Position numbers and translations under genes: made by a program. The notes below the pieces were generated by a model, which saw only the letters and a program-made list of their open reading frames with translations, was not told where the DNA came from and searched no databases. Positions 26,812 through 35,217 of a stretch of DNA of 41,437 bases are shown piece after piece. The DNA is taken from assembly GCA_002869695.1 (NCBI GenBank), contig PKUD01000131.1, forward strand, positions 1-41,437, given 5' to 3'. Positions within the stretch are counted from its first letter, which is position 1. Each line of letters opens with the position of its first letter. This DNA is from Desulfuromonas sp. (GTDB taxonomy: Bacteria; Desulfobacterota; Desulfuromonadia; Desulfuromonadales; Geopsychrobacteraceae).

Positions 26812-27204
26812 CTAGTGGCGATGGATGTGGATCTGACCGCTTGCGAGTTTTTTTTCCAACCATTGAACCAGCCAGCCCTTATAGATATTTCTCGTCACCG
26901 GAATCAGCAGCGAAAAACCAAGCAGATCAGTACAAAAGCCCGGTGTCAGGAGCAGGACACCACCGACCAGGATCATCGCCCCATCAACCAGCTCACTTCT
27001 GGGCATACGTCCCTGGTTCATCTCGTTCTGGATCCTGTTAAGCAGCGAAAAACCCTGCATGCGCGCCAGGTAAGCACCGGCAATCCCAGTAAGAAATATC
27101 AAGATGATGGTCGGTAGGGTTCCGATCATCGAGCCGATTTCGATCAGGACGTAGAGTTCCACAATCGGCACTAAAGTAAACAAAATCAGTAGTCTTATAA
27201 ACAT
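26812..27204 (-). CDS. fxsA: FxsA family membrane protein
   Basis: A 130-residue inner-membrane protein of the FxsA/DUF category, named after the E. coli gene whose overproduction relieves phage T7 exclusion by the F plasmid. Hydrophobic segments lie at about 3-24, 27-47 and 75-95, with the family motif GIAGAYLARMQGFSLLNRIQ and LTPGFCTDLLGFSLLIP. The C-terminus is cytoplasmic and basic or His-rich (IHIHRH). The molecular role is unknown. It converges with murJ. The upstream gap of 261 bases carries inverted repeats. Confidence 0.88.
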   Translation of the reverse strand: MFIRLLILFTLVPIVELYVLIEIGSMIGTLPTIILIFLTGIAGAYLARMQGFSLLNRIQNEMNQGRMPRSELVDGAMILVGGVLLLTPGFCTDLLGFSLLIPVTRNIYKGWLVQWLEKKLASGQIHIHRH

Positions 27205-27277
27205 GTCTCGCCTGTTTTACGTTGTTTCATGAATGGAAGTCAATGCGGCATCTGGTATTTATTGAAAGATTCTGTTC

Positions 27278-27293
27278 GTAACTTCTAAGTTAC
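27278..27293. promoter_or_regulatory. 16-bp palindrome upstream of fxsA
   Basis: GTAACTT-CT-AAGTTAC is an inverted repeat with 7-bp arms, 74 to 89 bases upstream of the fxsA start, in AT-rich DNA. This geometry suits a dimeric regulator; no known operator was recognised. Confidence 0.4.
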
Positions 27294-27395
27294 TGAAATA
27301 TAAGATAAAAAAATAGTGGTTAAAAAATAGGCAAGGGGCTCTGAGGCACTGTTGTTGCCAGCGGTTCGTGTTGGTTAACAGGCTTGCCCACAAGA

Positions 27396-27416
27396 TTTCC
27401 ACAGAAAGTGTGGAAA
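27396..27416. repeat. Inverted repeat with DnaA-box-like arms
   Basis: TTTCCACA-GAAAG-TGTGGAAA is a perfect 8-bp inverted repeat, with TTGCCCACA nearby on the plus strand. The arms resemble degenerate DnaA boxes (TTATCCACA). No T-run follows, so it is not an ordinary terminator for mazG. The gap 27205-27465 has no gene. Confidence 0.5.
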
Positions 27417-27465
27417 AGAGCCGAATCTGCTGAAATTTCGATACTTATCCAGTTTCAGCTGCTGA

Positions 27466-28188
27466 TCACGAGACATCAGTTTGACCGGGACAACTCTTAT
27501 CATGGTATTTTATACGCTGCTCGACGGTTGTACGCAATGCTTCTTCGGCGTCAATGTCGAGACACCTGGCGAGTACGGTCATCTGGTAGAGGATATTACC
27601 GATCTGCCGTTCGGTCGACTGTGAGGGCTCTGTCGTCTGCCCGAGTTCGGCCAGGTAGCCGGTAATTCTCCGCATGGCTGATAACGGATGTGCCGATGTC
27701 TTGGTGTCACGGGCTAGACACCCGGCCAGTTTTTCGGCTCGTTTTAAAGCGGGCAGTGCTTGTGGAATGCAACTGGCCAGCGTCAAGGATTTCCCTTTCT
27801 CGGTACGCTCTTCACGTTTGATTCTGTTCCAATCCTCTTCTCTGCTTGAAGGGTCTGCATCTGCGAAAATGTGGGGGTGGCGCCGTTTCAGTTTGCTGTC
27901 AATAGAATTGGCAACCTCGGCGATGCCAAACAGCTTCATTTCCTCAAAGATCTGGGCCTGAAAAACGATCTGCAGGAGCAGATCTCCCAACTCCTCACAG
28001 ATCTCCTCTGGATCTGCGGTGTCGATGGCATGAACTAGTTCGTAGGCCTCTTCGAGAATATATTTTTTCAGGCTGTCTGGATCCTGCTGGCGGTCCCACT
28101 CGCAGCCATCAGGACTGCGCAGCGTTCGCATGGTTTGCAGCAGTTCTTCAAGGGCAACAATGGCTTGGTTTTCGATGTTTTGGTTCAT
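27466..28188 (-). CDS. mazG: Nucleoside triphosphate pyrophosphohydrolase MazG
   Basis: All-alpha NTP pyrophosphatase that hydrolyses NTPs or dNTPs to NMPs and pyrophosphate and is linked to nucleotide-pool cleaning. The 240-residue protein has two MazG domains. The first (8-130) is canonical: CEWDRQQDPDSLKKYILEEAYE and EELGDLLLQIVFQAQI supply the metal-binding EExxE and ExxD residues, followed by KLKRRHPHIF. The second (about 145-235) keeps the fold but its EELGD-equivalent reads RQIGNILYQ, so its acidic ligands look lost. The start is ATG 28188. It is divergent from yceD across a 250-base gap. Confidence 0.92.
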   Translation of the reverse strand: MNQNIENQAIVALEELLQTMRTLRSPDGCEWDRQQDPDSLKKYILEEAYELVHAIDTADPEEICEELGDLLLQIVFQAQIFEEMKLFGIAEVANSIDSKLKRRHPHIFADADPSSREEDWNRIKREERTEKGKSLTLASCIPQALPALKRAEKLAGCLARDTKTSAHPLSAMRRITGYLAELGQTTEPSQSTERQIGNILYQMTVLARCLDIDAEEALRTTVEQRIKYHDKSCPGQTDVS

Positions 28189-28219
28189 TTTAATTCCTCT
28201 GCTTCAACTTTTGATACAG

Positions 28220-28242
28220 TCGGACCTTCTAGTTGAGTCCGA
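28220..28242. promoter_or_regulatory. Inverted repeat near mazG start
   Basis: TCGGAC and GTCCGA form 6-bp arms around an 11-base centre, 32 bases upstream of the mazG start codon. It could be an operator or a leader hairpin of mazG. Confidence 0.35.
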
Positions 28243-28249
28243 AGCCCGC

Positions 28250-28277
28250 TTTAGTGCTTCCCACAGAAAGCACTAAA
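28250..28277. promoter_or_regulatory. 10-bp-arm inverted repeat in mazG-yceD gap
   Basis: TTTAGTGCTT and AAGCACTAAA are perfect 10-bp arms separated by CCCACAGA. It lies between divergent mazG and yceD, about 110 bases upstream of the yceD promoter. There is no T-run, so a regulator site is more likely than a terminator. Confidence 0.5.
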
Positions 28278-28385
28278 TGGTAAGTCCTACCAGACCTTAT
28301 TGTGCGGCAGAAAACGCTTGCAATATCAGGCATTATGGGCTAAGTAGATGCGCCGTTCAAGGTTCCTGGAAATCCCTCTTTTCCC

Positions 28386-28413
28386 TTGACAAGTTTCGGG
28401 CTGTCTTTATACT
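28386..28413 (+). promoter_or_regulatory. Sigma-70 promoter of the yceD-rpmF-fab operon
   Basis: A perfect TTGACA (28386-28391), a 16-base spacer and TATACT (28408-28413) lie about 25 bases before the yceD TTG start. Its position shows that the longer in-frame reading from ATG 28277 cannot be the normal product. Confidence 0.75.
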
Positions 28414-28438
28414 GTGCAGTTTTGCCTCGGGAGATGTT

Positions 28439-28984
28439 TTGCTGCGTCTAGAATTGGATGAAATCAGTCCCGGAGGGATCGTCAGGGAATATTCGATTCC
28501 CGCTGAAGACTTCCCGGAACTGAAGCATCTGGCTGATTCCGGGCAAATGACGTTTGTCACCCCGGTGGATTTTTCTCTCAGGCTTCAACGTCCCGGAGCG
28601 ATGGTCGAACTTGACGGGATCCTGTCAGTCACGATTCAGGAGATTTGTGGCCGTTGTCTAGCTGAGCTTGAAACCCGCATCACGTCGACCTTTTCACTGA
28701 CGTTTACTGCCAGGAAAGAAGAGGAGTATGGTGAGGAGGAAGAGGTTGAGCTGCAGGCAGAAGAACTTGGCCTGATTCCTTACGAGGGTGACTGGATTGA
28801 CTTGTCAGAGTCACTGCAGGAACAGGTGATCATCGGCCTGCCGATCAGTCCGCTCTGCAAAGAAGACTGCCTAGGTCTGTGCGCTGAGTGCGGTGCTAAT
28901 TTGAATGAAACCAGCTGCGCTTGTGAAAAAAAAGTTTTTAATAACAAGTTTGCGGCGTTGAAAAAGCTGAAAATAGATTCTTAA
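28439..28984 (+). CDS. yceD: YceD/DUF177 family protein
   Basis: A 181-residue DUF177 protein. The family is almost always encoded just before rpmF and has been linked to 23S rRNA metabolism in plants and bacteria; its exact action is not settled. Residues C70 and C73 (EICGRC) and the C-terminal cluster C140, C144, C148, C151, C160, C162 (PLCKEDCLGLCAECGANLNE) match the family's probable metal-binding sites. An acidic stretch lies at 94-110. It starts at TTG 28439 with GGGAG five bases upstream. It is the first gene of the operon that continues with rpmF and plsX. Confidence 0.9.
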   Translation: MLRLELDEISPGGIVREYSIPAEDFPELKHLADSGQMTFVTPVDFSLRLQRPGAMVELDGILSVTIQEICGRCLAELETRITSTFSLTFTARKEEEYGEEEEVELQAEELGLIPYEGDWIDLSESLQEQVIIGLPISPLCKEDCLGLCAECGANLNETSCACEKKVFNNKFAALKKLKIDS

Positions 28985-29069
28985 TTCGTAGCCTGGCAAC
29001 GGCAATGTGCCGTAGTGAGTCAGAAAATTAGAAGACCCGGAACCCTGTTTCGGCTATCAAGGAGTTAAT

Positions 29070-29252
29070 ATGGCTGTCCCGAAGAAAAAAACATCCAAAT
29101 CGAAAAAGAACATGCGCCGTGCCCACGATGCCATCAGTGCACCGAGCACTTCAACCTGTCCACAGTGTCAGGAGCCCAAACTGCCTCACCGCGCCTGTGC
29201 CAACTGTGGCACTTACAAAGGCAAGGAAGTCATCAGTAACGACGAATTTTAA
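29070..29252 (+). CDS. rpmF: 50S ribosomal protein L32
   Basis: Small large-subunit protein of 60 residues, starting [20 protein letters not shown]. It is the zinc-binding form, with a CxxC pair at positions 30/33 (CPQC) and a second pair at 43/46 (CANC). AAGGAG precedes the ATG at 29070. yceD-rpmF-plsX is a conserved gene order that joins ribosome and lipid synthesis. Confidence 0.97.
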   Translation: MAVPKKKTSKSKKNMRRAHDAISAPSTSTCPQCQEPKLPHRACANCGTYKGKEVISNDEF

Positions 29253-29271
29253 TTCGACTTGTCTCTGAATC

Positions 29272-30258
29272 ATGTCGATTAGAATAGCTGTTGATGTCAT
29301 GGGAGGGGATCATGCACCGGCTGCAGAGATCGCAGGGGCGGTTCTGGCCTGCAGGCAGTGGGGGAGTGATGTCATCCTGGTCGGTGATTCAGCTCTGATC
29401 GAGAGCGAACTTGCTGCTCACCAGACCGCCGGCCTCAAGCTGGATATTCGCCATGCCAGCGAAGTGGTCGGCATGGATGATTCTCCCTCGGACGCGGTCC
29501 GCAAGAAAAAGGACTCTTCGATCCGGGTTGCTTTCGACCTGGTTAAAAGTGGCGCGGCAGGAGCTGTGGTCAGTACCGGAAATTCCGGCGCGACGATGGC
29601 GGCCGGCATGTTTGTGCTGAAGCGTGTGAAGGGCGTTGATCGACCGGCCATTGCGACGGTTATGCCGAACCAGAAGTCGGAAACTGTCGTCCTTGACATG
29701 GGGGCCAACGTCGACTGCAAGCCGCAGAACCTGCAGCAATTCGCGATCATGGGTAGCCTCTATGCTGAACATGTGCTAGGCAAGTCGGCTCCGCGAGTCG
29801 GCCTGCTGTCCAATGGTGAAGAGGAAAAAAAAGGGACAGACCTGACCCGGGAAACCCATCGTCTGCTCAAAGAGACTGATCTGAACTACGTCGGTTATGT
29901 TGAGGGAGCCGATGTCTATAATGGCTCTGCTGATGTCATTGTCTGTGACGGGTTCGTCGGCAATGTTCTCCTCAAGGTGTCAGAGGGGCTGGCTGTTGCG
30001 ATTGCCAATATGCTGAAGCAGGAGATCGAGGGTCGCTTCCTGGCCAAGCTCGGCTATCTTTTGGCTCAGCCGGCGTTTAAGGCTTTCAAGAAAAGAGTCG
30101 ATCCGGCAGAATATGGCGGTGCCCCCCTGCTGGGACTGGATGGCACCGGTGTAATCTGCCATGGCAGTTCTACCCCGGTGGCTATCAGTGTTGCAATTCG
30201 CCAGGCTGAAGAGTTTGCGCGCATCAGAATAGAAGAAAAGCTGGCACAATTTCTTTGA
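29272..30258 (+). CDS. plsX: Phosphate acyltransferase PlsX
   Basis: Converts acyl-ACP and phosphate to acyl-phosphate, the donor used by PlsY at the start of phospholipid synthesis; a peripheral membrane enzyme. The 328-residue protein begins [14 protein letters not shown] and shows the typical [25 protein letters not shown] and [11 protein letters not shown] segments, and ends with [12 protein letters not shown]-like helices. It lies 19 bases after rpmF. No clear Shine-Dalgarno sequence precedes the ATG, so translation may depend on coupling to rpmF. Confidence 0.96.
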   Translation: MSIRIAVDVMGGDHAPAAEIAGAVLACRQWGSDVILVGDSALIESELAAHQTAGLKLDIRHASEVVGMDDSPSDAVRKKKDSSIRVAFDLVKSGAAGAVVSTGNSGATMAAGMFVLKRVKGVDRPAIATVMPNQKSETVVLDMGANVDCKPQNLQQFAIMGSLYAEHVLGKSAPRVGLLSNGEEEKKGTDLTRETHRLLKETDLNYVGYVEGADVYNGSADVIVCDGFVGNVLLKVSEGLAVAIANMLKQEIEGRFLAKLGYLLAQPAFKAFKKRVDPAEYGGAPLLGLDGTGVICHGSSTPVAISVAIRQAEEFARIRIEEKLAQFL

Positions 30259-30310
30259 TCCCTTGCCTTAGCTATGATTGTCGGCTTTGCCCGGCTGAAG
30301 GAGTTACTCC

Positions 30311-31294
30311 GTGAAAAGAGCACGTGTAATAGGGACTGGTTCTTATCTTCCGGAAAAAATCCTGACCAATTTCGACCTGGAAAAGATGGTTGATACCAAT
30401 AACGAATGGATTATCGCCCGGACAGGTATCGAGCAAAGACGTATCGCGGCAGATAGCGAAAACACTTCTGATCTGGCAACCAAGGCAGCTGAGCGTGCTC
30501 TGGAGATGGCCGGCATCGGTGCCGAAGAGATCGACCTGATTGTGGTGGGAACGATTACCGGGGATTATCCCTGGCCTGCCACCGCGTGCATTGTGCAGAA
30601 TAATCTCGGCGCAAAGAACGCTTATGCTTATGATGTCTCCGCAGCGTGCAGTGGTTTTGTCTACGCCTTGTCGAATGCGACTGATTTTCTGGAGGCGGGT
30701 CGCGGTCAAAAGGCACTGGTCATCGGTAGTGAAATCCTTTCCCGGGTTATCGACTGGTCGGATCGCAATACCTGCGTTCTGTTTGGCGATGGTGCGGGAG
30801 CTGTTGTGCTTGACCTTCAAGAGGGTGAGGCGGGAGTCCTCTCGACTCATATGCATTCTGATGGAAGTTATCTTGAACTGCTCTATCAGCCAGGGTTCAG
30901 CACTCGAAATCTGCCGACTCCTGAAGCGATCGCTGACCCGCAAAATTACACACTGAAGATGCAGGGCAACGAAGTGTTCAAGGTCGCGGTAAGATCCTTG
31001 ACCGAAGTCTCTAAAGAAGCACTGGCTGCCAATAAGCTCAGCCATAAGGATGTTGACCTGTTCATCCCCCATCAGGCGAATCGGCGCATTCTCGAGGCGA
31101 CCGCCAAACGATTGAAACTGACCGACGAGCAGTGTTTCATAAATGTCAACAAGTACGGGAATACCTCGGGTGCAACTATTCCTATTGCCATGGATGAAGC
31201 CTATCGGCAGGGCCTGTTGAAAGAGGGCAGTCTGGTCCTGATGGCGGCCTTTGGTGGCGGCTTTACCTGGGGCTCGGTTCTGCTGCGCTGGTAA
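30311..31294 (+). CDS. fabH: 3-oxoacyl-ACP synthase III
   Basis: Condenses acetyl-CoA with malonyl-ACP to begin fatty acid synthesis. The 327-residue protein has the thiolase fold with catalytic C113 (SAACSGF), H254 (FIPHQANRRI) and N284 (NKYGNTSGA), and the opening GTGSYLPEKILTN. Translation starts at GTG 30311 with AAGGAG seven bases upstream. It follows plsX by 52 bases and is followed by fabD by 19. Confidence 0.97.
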   Translation: MKRARVIGTGSYLPEKILTNFDLEKMVDTNNEWIIARTGIEQRRIAADSENTSDLATKAAERALEMAGIGAEEIDLIVVGTITGDYPWPATACIVQNNLGAKNAYAYDVSAACSGFVYALSNATDFLEAGRGQKALVIGSEILSRVIDWSDRNTCVLFGDGAGAVVLDLQEGEAGVLSTHMHSDGSYLELLYQPGFSTRNLPTPEAIADPQNYTLKMQGNEVFKVAVRSLTEVSKEALAANKLSHKDVDLFIPHQANRRILEATAKRLKLTDEQCFINVNKYGNTSGATIPIAMDEAYRQGLLKEGSLVLMAAFGGGFTWGSVLLRW

Positions 31295-31313
31295 CCGAGA
31301 GAGAGGAGTTGAG

Positions 31314-32234
31314 ATGATTGCATTTCTTTTTCCCGGTCAAGGCTCGCAGTTCTCCGGAATGGGGCAGGACCTGGCCGACAATTTTCCTGCAGCACGCCTG
31401 GTTTTCGAAGAGGCCAACGATGCTCTCGGATTCGATATAGCTGCTCTTTGCTTCGCCGGCTCCGAAGATGACCTGAAACTGACGGCCAACACGCAACCGG
31501 CAATTTTGACTACCAGTGTTGCTGCGCTACGGGTCCTTGAACAGGAAATCGACTTGCAGCCGGATTATGCCGCAGGGCATTCTCTCGGTGAATATTCGGC
31601 TCTGGTCTGTGCCGGAGCACTCTCGCTCGCCGATGCGGTTCGGACGGTCCGCCAGCGTGGAACCTTTATGCAGGAAGCTGTCCCCGTCGGGGTCGGCGCC
31701 ATGGCGGCGATTATGGGTCTTGAACGGAACGAACTGGAACAGATCTGCAAGGACGCCGCTCAGGGGGAGGTTGTCAGCCCCGCCAATTTTAATAGCCCCG
31801 GACAGATTGTTATCGCCGGCCATGCTTCGGCCGTCAACCGCGCGATGGTTCTTTGCAAAGAAAATGGTGCCAAACGGGCCTTACCTCTGCCGGTCAGCGC
31901 TCCGTTCCATTCTTCCCTGATGGAACCAGCGGCAAAGCGCCTTGCCGATGTATTAACAGGTGTTGCAATTTCTCCGATGAACTGCCCGGTGGTCGGCAAC
32001 GTAAAGGCCGAACCCTATCAGGATCCGGAAGCTGTCAAAGCTTTGTTGGTGGATCAGGTTTGTGCACCGGTCAGGTGGGATGAGTCGGTTGTCAAGATGG
32101 CGGACCTCGGGGTTGAGCGGTTTGTTGAAATCGGTCCCGGAAAAGTTCTTTCAGGACTGGTAAAGCGGATCGCCAAGGGAGCAACAGCGCAGAATATAGG
32201 AGCGGTTGCAGATCTGGAAAAATTGTCCGGCTGA
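31314..32234 (+). CDS. fabD: Malonyl-CoA:ACP transacylase
   Basis: Transfers malonyl from CoA to ACP to supply the elongation cycle. The 306-residue protein begins MIAFLFPGQGSQ and has the nucleophile S90 in GHSLGEYSAL, R115 (VRQRG) that binds the malonyl carboxylate, and H199 (APFHS). ATG 31314 with GAGGAG upstream is the right start; the longer in-frame reading from 31251 runs into fabH. Confidence 0.97.
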   Translation: MIAFLFPGQGSQFSGMGQDLADNFPAARLVFEEANDALGFDIAALCFAGSEDDLKLTANTQPAILTTSVAALRVLEQEIDLQPDYAAGHSLGEYSALVCAGALSLADAVRTVRQRGTFMQEAVPVGVGAMAAIMGLERNELEQICKDAAQGEVVSPANFNSPGQIVIAGHASAVNRAMVLCKENGAKRALPLPVSAPFHSSLMEPAAKRLADVLTGVAISPMNCPVVGNVKAEPYQDPEAVKALLVDQVCAPVRWDESVVKMADLGVERFVEIGPGKVLSGLVKRIAKGATAQNIGAVADLEKLSG

Positions 32235-32321
32235 TTCTCTCTGCCGGATTTCCATCCCGGCCGATTTGCTGATATATTAAATTTTTGAACTCAACGATGT
32301 TGATAGAAGGAGAGGAATAAC

Positions 32322-33059
32322 ATGGTTCAGGATAAAGTTGCACTCGTGACCGGCGCTTCGCGCGGTATCGGACGCAGTATCTCGCTGGCTCTGGCAGGAC
32401 AGGGAGCAAAAATTGTTGCTGTTGACGTTGATCTGCAGGCAACGGAAGAATTTGTTGCTGAACTCAAGGAGCAAGGAACAGAGGCTGTTGCTGTCCAGGG
32501 GAATGTGACGATTGCCGACGATGTCGCAGAAATGATGAAAGTAGCCGTCGATACTTTTGGTCGCATCGATATTCTGGTTAACAACGCCGGGATTACCCGT
32601 GACGCGCTGCTGCTGAGGATGAAAGACGAAGATTGGGATGCCGTCCTCAGCGTCAACCTGAAGGGAGCTTTCCTCTGCAGCCGTGCCGCGGCGAAAATCA
32701 TGTCAAAACAACGCTACGGCCGGATCGTCAACATCGCTTCGGTTGTTGGTCAGATGGGCAACGCAGGTCAGGCGAACTACTGTGCCAGTAAGGCCGGGTT
32801 GATGGGTCTGACTCGCTCCAATGCCCGGGAATTGGCCAAGCGCAATGTGACGGTGAATGCTGTTGCTCCCGGTTTTATCGCAACAGCAATGACCGAAGCT
32901 CTTCCCGAAGCAAAAAGACAGGAACTTGCGGCCCAGATCCCTCTGGAGCGACTTGGTTCTGCGGAAGATATAGCACACGCAGTCGTCTTTTTGGCGTCTG
33001 ATAATGCGGCCTACATTACTGGCCAGGTTCTCGGCGTCAATGGCGGAATGTACATGTAA
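32322..33059 (+). CDS. fabG: 3-oxoacyl-ACP reductase
   Basis: NADPH-dependent reductase of the elongation cycle. The 245-residue short-chain dehydrogenase has the cofactor loop TGASRGIG (10-17), NNAG (87-90) and the catalytic tetrad N112, S140, Y153 and K157 (YCASK), and ends [19 protein letters not shown] lies upstream of the ATG. The 87-base gap after fabD holds an AT-rich stretch but no convincing promoter. Confidence 0.97.
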   Translation: MVQDKVALVTGASRGIGRSISLALAGQGAKIVAVDVDLQATEEFVAELKEQGTEAVAVQGNVTIADDVAEMMKVAVDTFGRIDILVNNAGITRDALLLRMKDEDWDAVLSVNLKGAFLCSRAAAKIMSKQRYGRIVNIASVVGQMGNAGQANYCASKAGLMGLTRSNARELAKRNVTVNAVAPGFIATAMTEALPEAKRQELAAQIPLERLGSAEDIAHAVVFLASDNAAYITGQVLGVNGGMYM

Positions 33060-33106
33060 ACAAGGATGGCTTATTTACAGCCACAACTAACACAGGAGGA
33101 AAAATA

Positions 33107-33340
33107 ATGGCTTCTATTGAAGAACGGGTAAAGCAGATTGTTGCTGAGCAACTGGGTGTAGACGAAGAGCAGGTAACTGCCGAGGCGGCTTTTATGGACG
33201 ACCTGGGTGCCGACTCCCTCGATACGGTTGAACTGGTAATGGCTCTTGAAGAGGAATTTGATATCGAAATCTCCGACGAAGATGCCGAGAAAATCCAGAA
33301 GGTTCAGGATGCTGTAGATTACATCAGCAAATCTGCATGA
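33107..33340 (+). CDS. acpP: Acyl carrier protein
   Basis: Carries growing acyl chains on a phosphopantetheine arm. The 77-residue, strongly acidic protein has the attachment Ser at S37 in [10 protein letters not shown] and the usual four-helix pattern. A strong AGGAGG precedes the ATG. A perfect 13-bp hairpin sits in the gap to fabF, which would let acpP be made in excess over fabF. Confidence 0.98.
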   Translation: MASIEERVKQIVAEQLGVDEEQVTAEAAFMDDLGADSLDTVELVMALEEEFDIEISDEDAEKIQKVQDAVDYISKSA

Positions 33341-33346
33341 TTTTTC

Positions 33347-33376
33347 TTTGGCGGCGCCAGGAATGGCGCCGCCAAA
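33347..33376 (+). terminator. Hairpin between acpP and fabF (partial terminator)
   Basis: TTTGGCGGCGCCA and TGGCGCCGCCAAA form a perfect 13-bp stem with a GGAA loop. Only a short T-containing tail (TTCTT) follows, so it may be a partial terminator or a 3'-end stabiliser for acpP mRNA. Confidence 0.75.
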
Positions 33377-33442
33377 TTCTTAGAGACAAACCGACTGCAT
33401 GATCGCAGTCTTGTTTTTAATCCACTCAAAGGAATAATTCCT

Positions 33443-34675
33443 ATGCGCAGAGTTGTGGTTACCGGTGTTGGCGTGGTCTCCTCGCTTGGAACCGGTGTCG
33501 ACAAAAACTGGGATGCTTTGATGGCAGGACAATCCGGCATTGATCGGATTTCCAAGTTTGATCCCTCCGACCTGCCGACGCAAATTGCAGGCGAAGTTAA
33601 AGATTTCAACGCCGAAGATTATATCGATAAAAAAGAAATCAAGAAGATGGATCTCTTTATCCAGTATGGTCTGGCTGCCAGTGAAATGGCACTCAATGAT
33701 TCTGGACTGGAAATCACTGAAGAAAACGCCGAACGGGTCGGTGTTCTGGTTGGCTCCGGTCTCGGCGGTCTCCCGACAATCGAAAAATATCATTCGGCTA
33801 TGCTGGAGCGGGGCTATAAGAAGATCACTCCCTTCTTCATTCCGATGCTGATCATAAACCTTGCACCGGGACATATTTCCATGCGTTTCGGTGCCAAGGG
33901 GCCGAACATCTCACCGGTTTCTGCCTGTGCTTCAGGAACTCACTCGATCGGTGATGCTTATCACACGATTGCTCGAGGAGATGCTGATGCCATGTTTGCC
34001 GGCGGAACCGAATCAACGATTACACCACTGGGGATCGGTGGTTTCAACGTGATGAAGGCGCTCTCCACCCGCAATGATGAACCTCAGGGGGCCAGCCGTC
34101 CCTTCGAGAAAAATCGTGACGGCTTTGTCATGGCTGAGGGTGCGGGTATCATGGTCCTCGAGGAATACGAACAGGCCAAAAAGCGTGGCGCCAAGATCTA
34201 CTGTGAAGTGGTCGGTTATGGAGCCAGTGCGGATGCTTTTCATCTTACTCAGCCCGCTCCGGGTGGAGAAGGGGCGGCCCGCTGCATAAAGATGGCGATG
34301 AAAGGTGCCGGCCTTAATCCGGAAGACGTTGATTATATCAACGCTCACGGGACCTCGACCCACTTCAACGATCTCTACGAAACGATGGCGGTCAAGAGCG
34401 TGCTCGGTGACCATGCAAAGCAAATCATGATCAGTTCGACCAAGAGCATGACCGGTCATGGTCTTGGAGCCGCCGGCGGAATCGAGGCAGTTTACTGCGC
34501 ACTGGCGATGGATCGCGGGTCGGTTCCGCCGACTATTAACTATGTCGAGCCCGACCCTGAATGTGACCTTGATTACGTGCCGAACGAGGCACGTCAGGCT
34601 GAGGTCGCGGTTGCTCTGTCCAATTCGTTCGGCTTCGGTGGCACCAACGCGACCCTGGCTTTCCGTAAAGTTTGA
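33443..34675 (+). CDS. fabF: 3-oxoacyl-ACP synthase II
   Basis: Condensing enzyme that elongates acyl-ACP with malonyl-ACP. The 410-residue protein has catalytic C162 ([11 protein letters not shown]), H302 (NAHGTST) and H339 ([10 protein letters not shown]), with the standard FGFGGTN near the end. acpP-fabF adjacency is near-universal. The start is ATG 33443 with AAAGGA upstream. rpiB follows seven bases later and is probably co-transcribed. Confidence 0.97.
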   Translation: MRRVVVTGVGVVSSLGTGVDKNWDALMAGQSGIDRISKFDPSDLPTQIAGEVKDFNAEDYIDKKEIKKMDLFIQYGLAASEMALNDSGLEITEENAERVGVLVGSGLGGLPTIEKYHSAMLERGYKKITPFFIPMLIINLAPGHISMRFGAKGPNISPVSACASGTHSIGDAYHTIARGDADAMFAGGTESTITPLGIGGFNVMKALSTRNDEPQGASRPFEKNRDGFVMAEGAGIMVLEEYEQAKKRGAKIYCEVVGYGASADAFHLTQPAPGGEGAARCIKMAMKGAGLNPEDVDYINAHGTSTHFNDLYETMAVKSVLGDHAKQIMISSTKSMTGHGLGAAGGIEAVYCALAMDRGSVPPTINYVEPDPECDLDYVPNEARQAEVAVALSNSFGFGGTNATLAFRKV

Positions 34676-34682
34676 GGTTCTG

Positions 34683-35129
34683 ATGTACGTTGTCGCTAGC
34701 GATCATGGTGGTTTCGAACTGAAGGAAGCAATTGTTGCCCTGCTCAAAGAGCGTGGTCTAGAGCACTTGGATATGGGACCGATCAACCTTGATTCGGTCG
34801 ATTATCCTGATTTTGGCGCCAAGGTGGCCGGAGCGGTCTCCAGCGGAGAAGCGGACGCGGGCATCCTGATCTGCGGCACCGGGATCGGCATGTCGATCGT
34901 CGCCAACAAGTTCCAGCAGGTACGGGCGGCACTGGTACACGACAGTTTTACCGCGCAGATGGCAAAAGAGCACAACAACGCCAATGTCCTGGTCCTCGGC
35001 GGTCGCATTCTTTCTGTCGAACAGGGTGTTGAGCTGGTCAAAATCTGGCTCGACACCGAGTACGCGGGAGGGCGACACCAAAAGCGTCTTGACAAGATTC
35101 ACCAGTATGAGCAGGAGCAGATTTCCTGA
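34683..35129 (+). CDS. rpiB: Ribose-5-phosphate isomerase B
   Basis: Interconverts ribulose 5-phosphate and ribose 5-phosphate in the pentose phosphate pathway. The 148-residue protein begins MYVVASDHGGFELK and has the catalytic C64 in ICGTGIGMSIVANK and the conserved H97 in KEHNNANVL. Its ATG 34683 lies seven bases after fabF, with GAGG overlapping the fabF stop. A terminator-like hairpin follows before glyA. Confidence 0.95.
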   Translation: MYVVASDHGGFELKEAIVALLKERGLEHLDMGPINLDSVDYPDFGAKVAGAVSSGEADAGILICGTGIGMSIVANKFQQVRAALVHDSFTAQMAKEHNNANVLVLGGRILSVEQGVELVKIWLDTEYAGGRHQKRLDKIHQYEQEQIS

Positions 35130-35151
35130 AGTTGTTAAAATTTTGATAAAT

Positions 35152-35184
35152 ACGGGGCAGGCTCTTCGGCCTGCCCCGTCCTTT
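35152..35184 (+). terminator. Intrinsic terminator after rpiB
   Basis: ACGGGGCAGGC and GCCTGCCCCGT form a perfect 11-bp stem with a TCTTCG loop, followed by CCTTTT. It probably ends the fab operon, perhaps incompletely, since glyA begins 33 bases after the T-run. Confidence 0.85.
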
Positions 35185-35217
35185 TCATATTTACGTAGAT
35201 AGAGACCGGAGGACAGC

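Noticed and set aside
28277-28438. A longer yceD starting at ATG 28277
   Set aside because: The strong promoter at 28386-28413 lies inside this extension, and the family begins at the TTG 28439, which has a good ribosome binding site.
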